Positions 55,413 through 64,000 of a DNA stretch of 64,000 nucleotides are shown here, piece by piece. The notes below the pieces were generated by a model, which saw nothing but the letters and a program-made list of their open reading frames with translations, did no database searches and was not told the origin of the DNA. The stretch comes from Apium graveolens (lineage: Eukaryota > Streptophyta > Magnoliopsida > Apiales > Apiaceae). How positions within the stretch are numbered: the first letter of the stretch is position 1; each line of letters starts with the position of its first letter. The stretch spans positions 62,682,503 through 62,746,502 of the forward strand of contig NC_133657.1 in NCBI RefSeq assembly GCF_009905375.1. Reading direction: 5' to 3'. The position numbers were made by a program, and so were the translations under genes.

Positions 55413-58400
55413 ATGGCACCTGTCGTCAAGATAATGTCTCACACTGAATTTATTTATGAGAAGAACAACTTCACTGCTCTTGTGAACAAGGGGATTCAAC
55501 AGTCTGGTGACTACCACAAGATGATGGATTTTGTGAAGAACTGCAAACTTAACTATGCCATGCTGGAATCACCCACCATCTACTATGAGGTTGTTGAAGA
55601 GATGTGGACAACTGCTACACACAACTCAACTGATAAGACTATCACTTTCACTATTAAATGTAAGGAATTATGTGTTAATAGTGACATTGTTAAAGCATGT
55701 TTCAAGATTCCTGATAATACTGTAACTTCACCACACACAGACACTGACATTATTAACATGCTTAACTCCATGAACTATGCACTCTCTACTTCTAAATTAA
55801 GTGAAATTGGGAGGTTGGGTCTTAGAAAGGAATGGAGTTATCTGTGTGATGTAGTTACCAAGGTCTTTTCTGGTAAAATCAGTAATTTTGATTTTGTCAA
55901 TATCTTTATGCTTAACATGCTTTACATGCTTGTTACTGATAAATTTTTCAACTTTAATGATCTTATCATAATAGAGTTGGGGTTTAAGTTAGGGGAGTTA
56001 AATAAGAGGGGTAAAAATATTTATTATGCTAGATTTTTAATGACGATTGCTAACCACCTCTCTGAGGATATTGTGCTTGAGAACCCAACCAACAAATTAG
56101 ATTGTTGGGTTCAAGAGAGAAGGATTATTGCAGATTTTAACAGGGCAAACCATCACAAAGAGGTGCCACTCTTCTATTTTCCTGTTATGGAGGCACTTCA
56201 GGTAAGTGAGGTAAGTTCAGCTGTCCCTACTCTTCCAGCCTCACAAATTTATTTGCCTTATAGTGTAGCTCTGGCAACTGTGTCAGTGACCCAACAGTTG
56301 CCTATCCAAGCTACCAAACCATCAAAAATTTCTAAATCCAAGTCAAAGAAAGCCCCCTCTGGCATTTCTCAAAAGATGCCAGTTGCAAAATCCACCAAAC
56401 CAAAAGAGGGGAGTGTGAAGGTGGGTAAGAAAGGTGAGGGACAGGGTGAACATCAAAGAAACCCTAAGGATAAGGTTGGAGAGGTGAGTGTTTCCCAGCC
56501 TAGCCACACTGCAGTTTCCTAATAAACTGCAGTGCTTAATAAGGACATAAGCTTATTGCTAGTTGCATCCTCCCAAAAGGATGTGGCTATTGAACAAAGC
56601 TCTCAGCCAAGAGCACAGGCCAAAACGGTAAGGGACACAAACTCACCCCAAACCTATACTAGAAAGAAGAAACCAAAAACCCTTGGGGATGCACAGGGTT
56701 CACACACTGTGCAAACTGGTGCTGAAGATACAGTCACTGCACCTTTTCAAAGTCAGTTTGATGTGGCTCCAATAAATGTGGAGTCACAGCCAAAATCTTT
56801 AGTTATAGAAGCACCTCAAACACCAAATTCTCCCACAAACTCTCTGGATGTGGATATGATCAACACATCAATTCCTGATTCCCCTTCTTTAACCCTGTTG
56901 GGGAAACTAAAATCTAATGCAAGTGAGCATCATCTTTTGGATGATTTGTTGGCTCACTTGCCAATTCTTTCAGGAACTGTTGAGACATCTGTGCCAAAAT
57001 TCTCATCAATTTGCACAGAGTCCACAATAGTTTCCACTCCAAACACATTCATTTCTACTCACTCGATGGATACTGCTCATCCGTCGAGTAGTGATTGTAT
57101 CCCGACGGATAAGTTTAACAGCAGTTATCCGTCGGATAGTCAAACTGCTAACCCGACGGATATCCCTTATATGTCGAGTGTCTCTGCACAGCTTCAAATT
57201 TCATCAATTATCTGAAGTGCAGAAGACTTAGTGGTATTACAATCACTCCTAGGATTGAGGGAAGGGAATGAACTGAGTGAGAGTCTGGGTTGCTCCCAGG
57301 AAAAAAGAGAGGAAAAGAGTGAAAATATACAATCCAGTTCTTCAGGATTGGCAAAAGAGAGTGTGACGAGTCCCACCTTAGATGGTGAAGGTGAGGGTGT
57401 GAGGGTGGTGAGCCAAGGTGAGACCTTGATGTAAGAAAAGAGAGAAAATGAGAGAAAAGCAGGTACTGAAGATATAAGGATGGATGTTATTGTAAGTGAA
57501 TTAATGAATGTCCAGGATGCAAACAGGGAGGGACTATCTCAGCAAACTCAAGTTGTTATAGATTCTACCTCCTTAGATGCTGAGACATTTACTCACCCTA
57601 TTCCAGCCTACCAACTTCTAACTAGACAGGGTAATGACAATACAGAAAGGATGCTAAACTTGGTGCACACCACACAGTCCATGCAAAGAGCTAAGGATGC
57701 CATCACAGCTTTTCCTTCTACAGCTGGTGGTATTGACTATGAGACTGGTGATTCAGAAAAATTCTTTGGAGGTGAAGGTGGAGATAGTGAAGAAGAGCCA
57801 TTGGACATAGGGGGGAAGTAGGCTCTAGTTCAAGATTAGGCATGCCATCTTGGGCATTTTCAAAGCAATGTGACGAACACTACTTCAAGACAACCCTGAT
57901 TCAACTCATAAATCAGACAAATTCTGTTCTTCAAACCACCACAAATGCCAGCACCAAAAAGCTCCTTCAAGCACATCTTGCTTTCCTGCAACTATAGCAA
58001 ATCCAAGGTTTTCAACATGCTCAAGATGTCAACACTATCAAAGGTGATATTGATGAGATTAAAAATGCCATTTCTGACAAGATGGACTCTAAAATTCCAG
58101 AAGCTACAATGCTTGATATTAAGAGACAACTCAAGAAAAATTCTGATCTTGCCACAAAGATAGATGCCTTGGATACAAGAATGACAGCAATGGAAGCATC
58201 TCTTACAGCAATTCATCTACACCAAGCTCAACAAACAGACTTGCTTCAGAAACTGATGGTTGTATAAACCTCCTCCTCTACTCAGCTTGATGATAAAAAA
58301 AGGGGGATAAAGAGAGTTCTAGGAGTGAGGGGGAGCAAAAAGTGCTTAAAATTCAAGTTAGCAAAGTAATTGTTCCTACAATTACTATCTCAAAGCCACA

Positions 58401-59797
58401 AGCTAAGGACAGTATTGATCTGATAAAGGAAGCAGCAGCTACTTTGAAAGCAGCTGAAAAGGAGCAGTTGAATCCAATCAACTGGGAAAAAATTGATGAG
58501 GATATTCAAAAGAAGTTTGGGCTAGCAAAGAAGCCAGAAAAGTCAGCCATTCATCACTCTCAAGTCAGGAAAATCTCTGTGAATGAAATGAGCATGAACT
58601 ATCTGGAAAGAGGACAGTCATCCTGCATTAAATCTCCAAAGGCTGAAGTACTTTTGAAGCCAAGGGTGAACTATCCAAAATCATCACTAAAGAACCCTTT
58701 GGATACAGTGTATGAAACACCAAAGCCTGATGAGAAGAAACTATTTTCAAGATCCATTACCTTCTACAAGGATCCAGCTGATTCGGCTTTGAAAAGGAGA
58801 ATTGCTAAAGTTTTCAGGAATGGTAAATAAATTTGTGTGGTGGCTGGACATCCTCAATTTGCTGAAGCAAAGAGAGAAGAAAAGGCAAGATTGAAGCAAG
58901 AAAAGAAGCAAGCTTCTCTAAATGCTAAAAAGGTTAAACAAAAGAAAGAGCAAGCTGCTATCTTGGCCAAGCTACAAGATGTGAAACCAACACAACAATT
59001 TCCTGCTCAGCCATCTGAAATCACTGAATCTCAATATCCAAAGAAGCAAGTTGAACCACAACATAAGAAATCTCACAGATACAAGGAATTGGCCAAAAGA
59101 ACCAAAAGGAAATTGAACTTTGTTGGTAAGGAATTGGAGGATCAGTTTCCTAAGGAATCCAATCCAACTACAACTCAAGCATCAAAACCCTCAGTGGTAT
59201 TTGAAGACATTAAGGTGGTGGATCCATACAGGAACATTCATGGTGAATCTATTGTGCCTAAGGATGAACCAATAGACTGGGAAAGTCTACCAATTCCTGA
59301 CTTCCATTTGCCAATCCTTAACAAACCAAAGAGAACAAAGTCAAGAGCAGTCAAGAAAGTGAAGTTGTCACCTCTCAAATCCAAATCTCTAACCAAAGCT
59401 CAATCCAAAGTCAACAAGGGAGATTACATGTACTTATGTGACATCAAGGAATTCTCTGATCTAAACCTCTATCTAGATGAACTGGAAGAAGTTAGAAGGA
59501 TTGATGCCTACAGGAATCTACCTGAAAGGTTAGTTTTCAAGTACAAGGGAGGAAAGGATATTCAATGTCCACTTCACAAAATCCTTCAAGAAAGCCAATC
59601 CTTCAAGGAAAGGAGTTAGAAGATTTTTCAGATTAGAAGACCAATTGAGCATCTCTAGCAATGAGACTCTTTTGGAAATGCAAGAAAAGCTAAATCTCTC
59701 AGAATCTGATGAACTCGAATTCCATAGACAGCTCCAAAATCAGATAGAAGAAAACAACAGAAAGCTTGGAAAGAGATCTAGATCTTCAAGGAATTAG
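55413..59797 (+). pseudogene. copia-2 extra ORF (ORF2), broken
   Basis: Starts at ATG 55413; the first 369 codons are open (to a TAATAA pair at 56520-56525). The N-terminal domain (CKLNYAMLESPTIYYEVVEEMW, IYYARFLMTIANHLS, DCWVQERR) matches the N-terminal region of copia-1 ORF2 in position and in the YYARFLM block. Further pieces in the same frame run to 57,821, then shifts near 57,825, 58,270-58,340 and 59,620; the likely end is TAG 59795-59797. The middle is Pro/Ser/Thr-rich and carries CGACGGAT-type motifs five or six times at 57,061-57,180. The last third is Lys-rich with coiled-coil character. No signal peptide or membrane helix is apparent. Confidence 0.75.
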
Positions 59798-59985
59798 ATT
59801 AATCTGCTCAGGCTAGAGGAGCACCTTGAAAATGACTGTGAGCTAATCTTTGTGCATTTTGTTATTTGAAGCACTTTACAGTTTTATCTACTTACTTTTA
59901 AAGTTGTATTTTTAGGGTATTTTGTTATCATCAGGTTTCTCTTAATTTATGGCTACAATTCCAGTAGACATAAATTGGGGGAGAT
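59798..59985 (+). other. copia-2 3' trailer and polypurine tract
   Basis: Non-coding; contains CAGGCTAGAGGAGCACCT (about 59,809), matching the copia-1 trailer. AATTGGGGGAGAT at 59973-59985 is the polypurine tract. Confidence 0.8.
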
Positions 59986-61017
59986 TGTTGTGGATATGTT
60001 GTGAACTTGATGATTTCATTAACAAAACACCTTAGTAGATTGTACTTAGTGAAAATTGTAGCACTCGACGGATAAGGAATATAGTCCCGACGGATGACTC
60101 AATATAGTATCGACGGATGATGATTTATTATCCATCGAATGAGTAGCTTGTGTAATAATGAGTTTGTAGCACATTTCTGCATACACCTTGTTTAGATTAT
60201 GTAGTAGCACTCAAGTCATGTTAACTTTAATTAAATATGCAGAATAGGTTGATTAATTGTACATAGATGATGTCTTGTAATTCTGCATAAATGAAATGAA
60301 GTCAAGTGCCAGATAGCTACCCGACGGATAAACAACAATGCCACTCGATGGATGATTAACAAGGCAACCCGACGGATAATCATGTACCCGACAGATAATC
60401 AATTCAAACATCTGTTGACAGTGACAACACAGTCACATGCGTCGAGTGTATGCAAAAGGAATATGGAAGCCTATTCAACTGGGTTTTAGAGAACAAAGAA
60501 GCATTGCCATTTCCATGCTATTATGAAGATATTCAAAGATGCTGGAATAGAGTAATGAAGCAGCATAGTATTAGACTTAATAGGTTTTGTTTTATTATCT
60601 TGTCTTATTACTTTGTAATCTTAGTGATATATAAACCAAGAAGTAGCAAATAGAACAACGAGAACAAGACTAAGAACATTATCTCAGAGAAACAATTGTA
60701 AGCTGCATCCTTAGCATTTCTCTGTAAACTTAGTTGTTCATATTTGTAAGCAGCTGTGAGCTAATCTTGCTACACAGAGTTCTCTTGATATAATATATAT
60801 CTCTGGTGGATACATTTAAATCCACCAGAAAGTTTTTAAAGACTTGTGTTTTTAATTACTTGTGTTTTGATTTTACTAACTTCTATTCCGCACTTTGCAA
60901 ATTAAACACTTATATATTATTAAGATAGAACATTTTATATTTGTTTTTTTGAAAAAGGTTCAAGAATTCCATTCAACCCCCCTTCTGTAATTCTTGTTGC
61001 ATTATTAGGGACTAACA
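59986..61017 (+). repeat. 3' LTR of copia-2
   Basis: Starts TGTTGTGGATATG after the polypurine tract and ends GGGACTAACA, followed by TTAAG. TATATAAA lies at 60628-60635. Confidence 0.95.
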
Positions 61018-61022
61018 TTAAG

Positions 61023-64000
61023 TTATAGTACTTAGAGTCGAGAGTGTTAGGATTTTGTCTAGATGCGAGATTTCGTAAGGACTCATATAGAGGTCATCAT
61101 TGGACTACCGGATGTAGCCCCAATGTGTAGGTTAGGATAAGTGTATATTTGAGTTATTAAAGTATGACTAAAAGAACCATTGGAAATTATTAGAATGATG
61201 AGAAGAAAAATTTTAATCATATTTGATTTGGAAAGGATATGGATGTTGAACTCAGAGTTGAGTCTCCAGGGCAATTGAGGTAAAGACGATATTACCAACA
61301 CCATATGTAAATTTTGATAACACGAGCCTTGTTACTCGTAGTACTTTATAGGTTTCCCATGAAGGGGCATCACATGTGAGAACCATAAAGTCTAATTATT
61401 AATATATAGTTGAGGTTATTGACCCAAACTAGTTGAATGTGTCATTTTACCAATGAGGATGTGAATATCGTATTAATCACGAATTCACTAGAGATAGTGT
61501 CCAATATACCCTTAATGATATTTTCTATTAAGGAAGATTTGAATATAATGTAAGAATGTTATTGTAAGACGACTACACTACATGATATTATTAGTGTGCT
61601 TAACATGTAAGGTTATGATAGTTTAGCTCAGAGATCGAGAGCATCGAGAATTGATGGCATGTCTACAATTGAATGGCGTAAGATTACAACGAGCGATAGT
61701 TCAATCTTAGAACCTTTTAAAAGGATAGACCTGTGAGTTTAAAGCGGAATTCTTCGGTAGAAATGATGTCAGAGACTACGTATATATACTCGTAGACCTC
61801 TAATATATTCGGTAATGTATGTTCACTTACATACACATGCCACCGAACTTATGGACTGCATTGAGATCCCTAAGAGATCTCTTTGATGTGTTCCCAGGGA
61901 GAACTGACCACTTGCAATTAGTAACGAATGCGTGTAGCAGTCCCTATCGGCTTAAAAGATGCTTTTAGAATATTTCTGAGTAAGGTCTTCGAGGTTAAAC
62001 ACCGGAATGAGAGATATACGTGCGAAAGTCAAGTTAGTAAGCGATTTTAAAATGATTTGAAAGAGACACTAGCTGAAATAAGGAATTACAAAGACCAAGA
62101 GGTGGTATCATCCTCAAATGGATAATAACGAGAGTTAGGATAATCTGTAAAATATTTTGGCACTATTTATTGTCACGCTACTCCCTCCAAACTGTTGATC
62201 ATTCGTATTGCCTTGATAAGTCATATCAGGCAATCCTTTTCGTTCCCTACTTTGAACTTCTGATGTGACCATCTTGAATAGTCTCTCTCCGCATCAGGAC
62301 TTGTTCAATTTTTTTTAGTTGATCAATGAACTTTCATTCATAGATTATGATCTTCTTGTTCGGCTCAGAGCTATTTATACTTTATTTCAATTATCCAAGG
62401 AATTTTTTTCATAAATTTCCTCAGTTCATCGACGAATATTCATAATGAATATCGACATTTGATTCATCTTTCATACTTACGCTTCTCAGTCGAGATCGTA
62501 AATCGGGATGAAATTATATATTGAACTTTCAAATCATAGTAAGGGTATCAATTTGATATTGGCATTCCGAATTCAATTCTATTTAAGAATCTGATAAAGT
62601 ATGTGAACAAGGACACCTATGAGTGTACCCTTTATTTGGCAAGAAATATTTGATAAGAGGCTATCGATTGTTCTGATGCCAAGACCACTCGATTCAGAGT
62701 TATAATTGTCTTTCTCGGCCCAAATTTAAAAACTCTTTATTTCAAAATCGTCATCCAGGTAGCCACAAATTTCTTCAGTGGTTACGATGTTGAGATTTTT
62801 TTCAAACAAACTTAAATATGCCTAGTTGCATATGTTCTCATGAATGACTAGTTAATTGTCCTAACTAGTCGAAATTTTAATTAATACGATGAAAGCCTAG
62901 CTAATCGTCCTAGCTAGTTCCTATGGGCCAAACCAATTGTGCTGGCAATTTTCTTAGCCGGTTGATAATATTGCTTGATATGGACTAGTTATTATTTTTC
63001 TAGTTCCACTTCCAATCAAATTTTTATTATTCCATAGTGCATTATATATGCAAAATTTAATTGTTGATGAAATTTTCAAAGAATGATTTAATTGAGACCT
63101 AACTAGGTCGCCCACTCAAAAGAGAATTCATATTCAGTTTTATGAAATATTTATTCCTGAAATGTTCTATTCTTTCATTTATATAACGAATAACCAATTA
63201 AATCATAAAGTGATTGAAGAATAATATACTTTCTTATTTGTTAATCATCGAGTAAAATTCCTTCCTTCAAAATAACATCATTTTGAAACCTCAATGATTA
63301 ACCTTTGGTTGAGAATGTTATTTCAAATTTCCTTTGTTATTCGAAAAGAAAAGTATTCTTTCAATGGGAAAATCTTACAAGTATCATTCGTATGATGTTA
63401 TTATTCAGCAATCATTGCTTTCAATGGATATTCTCTATAATATCACAATATAAAATTCTAAGTTCATGGAAGGATAATTCTTGTTGTATTCTTCCTTCCA
63501 AGTTATAAATTTTCTGAGTGTTGTGACTCTTTTATTCAGAGCTCATTATTTGTTCAGATGTTAGATTTTGAAATCTTGTTAAGATTGTCTAAATTTCATC
63601 GATATCGTGAAAATCATTTTTCCAAGGCTAATTGCCTTCCGAACAAAGAGAGGTATAGTTGAGAACCGATTGTTGTAATATGAGACTGAAAGCTCAGTGC
63701 TATGATGGTGCAATCGGAGCATTGTGATGAGTAAGTTGTTTTAAAAAGGGAATACCATGTTTAGTTATTATCATAAGGATCTTTAATATGGTTATAGAAG
63801 AACGATAATAGAGATATAACGTGATTAGTGAGGTAGGCTTCTGTGAAACACTATTGGGATAAGAACTAATGAATTCGGGAAAGACCAATCATGTATGAAT
63901 TCGAGGAATAAGATTTTCAAAGAGTGAACATAAGATTAGTAACAATCCCGTATTAGCAATACTCGACGATAAGAAGAGGATTTGGTATGAAGTATAATGA
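61023..64000 (+). other. Interior of the long-LTR element, no recognisable gene
   Basis: AT-rich and without an open frame above about 75 codons that shows any retroelement motif on either strand. It should hold the leader and gag of the element opened at 44,550 if that were autonomous. A cluster of short inverted repeats sits at about 62,840-63,110 (for example GACTAGTTA...TAACTAGTC, CTAGCT...AGCTAG, GACTAGTT...CTAGTTCC, GACCTAACTAGGTC). A near-palindrome gaatattcataatgaatatc lies at about 62,435-62,455. Further nested insertions here cannot be excluded. Confidence 0.4.

Larger units (their letters stand above)
48072..61022 (+). mobile_element. Older SIRE-like Ty1/copia retrotransposon (copia-2)
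   Basis: LTRs 48077-49108 and 59986-61017 (1,032 bp each), target duplication TTAAG (48072-48076, 61018-61022), primer site, gag, protease, integrase, RT, RNase H, extra ORF and polypurine tract. The two LTRs differ at roughly 40-50 sites by eye, so it is about ten times older than copia-1. All genes are broken, with many stops and shifts, and integrase has lost its catalytic Glu. It carries an abundant motif with core CGACGGAT/ATCCGTCG in the LTRs, gag, pol linker, pol-ORF2 spacer and ORF2. Confidence 0.93.
44550..64000 (+). mobile_element. Long-LTR Ty3-type element, 5' part, interrupted by copia-2
   Basis: A 3.5-kb LTR (44,550-48,054), primer site (48,059-48,070), then the internal region. 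That region is split by copia-2 after only about 20 bases and resumes at 61,023. The LTR resembles the one at 1-2,199 (shared phrases in reverse orientation), suggesting a Tekay-like family. No gag or pol is recognisable in the 3 kb of interior that is visible, so it may be non-autonomous or heavily decayed. The right end is outside the window. Confidence 0.65.

Noticed and set aside
61800..61970. Possible host-gene exon or gag start (peptide-like stretch after an ATG near 61,838)
   Set aside because: A short open stretch without any recognisable motif, with stops soon after; not supported as coding.
62840..63110. CRISPR-like array of short repeats
   Set aside because: Stems differ from one another, spacing is irregular, and the surrounding sequence is a plant retroelement; no CRISPR is expected or seen.

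Overview
The window looks like repeat-rich nuclear DNA of a eudicot plant. Every coding stretch I can recognise belongs to an LTR retrotransposon of a plant-type lineage (SIRE-like Ty1/copia; Tat-like, Athila-like and chromodomain-bearing Ty3/gypsy). The tRNA-Met-type primer sites (TGGTATCAGAGC) and the AT-rich background also fit a plant. I see no host gene, tRNA, rRNA or CRISPR. The species cannot be read from this; a dicot is a fair inference.

The layout is a set of elements inserted into one another. The oldest visible layer is a small gag-only element on the minus strand (21,354-23,471). A Tat-like element (minus, 2,200-21,353) sits in its 3' LTR, and a chromovirus-like Ty3 element (minus, 23,477-34,786) sits in its 5' LTR. 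The Tat element is itself split by a young SIRE-like copia (plus, 2,542-14,729, target duplication GCTAC), and its antisense ORF is cut by another Ty3 LTR (1-2,199). The 5' LTR of the chromovirus holds a solo copia-type LTR (32,294-34,115) and an Athila-like element (minus, from 34,787). The Athila gag leader is cut by a long-LTR Ty3 element (plus, from 44,550). That element is cut just after its primer site by a second, older SIRE-like copia (plus, 48,077-61,017, target duplication TTAAG). The last 3 kb are the unassigned interior of the long-LTR element.

The young copia has LTRs of identical length (1,361 bp) with about five differences. Its gag-pol carries one nonsense codon and one frameshift, but its second ORF (1,127 codons) is open throughout. 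The other elements are pseudogenised. Several have lost a catalytic acidic residue through what looks like a G-to-A change.

The most interesting signal is an architecture shared by three elements from two superfamilies (both SIRE-like copias and the Athila). Each carries its own family of short repeated, often inverted, motifs. The motifs stand upstream of a TATA-like box in the LTR, and again in the pol-to-extra-ORF spacer upstream of a second TATA-like box that precedes the extra ORF. This suggests an LTR-like internal promoter for the so-called env-like ORF. In the older copia the same motif (core CGACGGAT) has also spread into coding linkers of gag, pol and ORF2.
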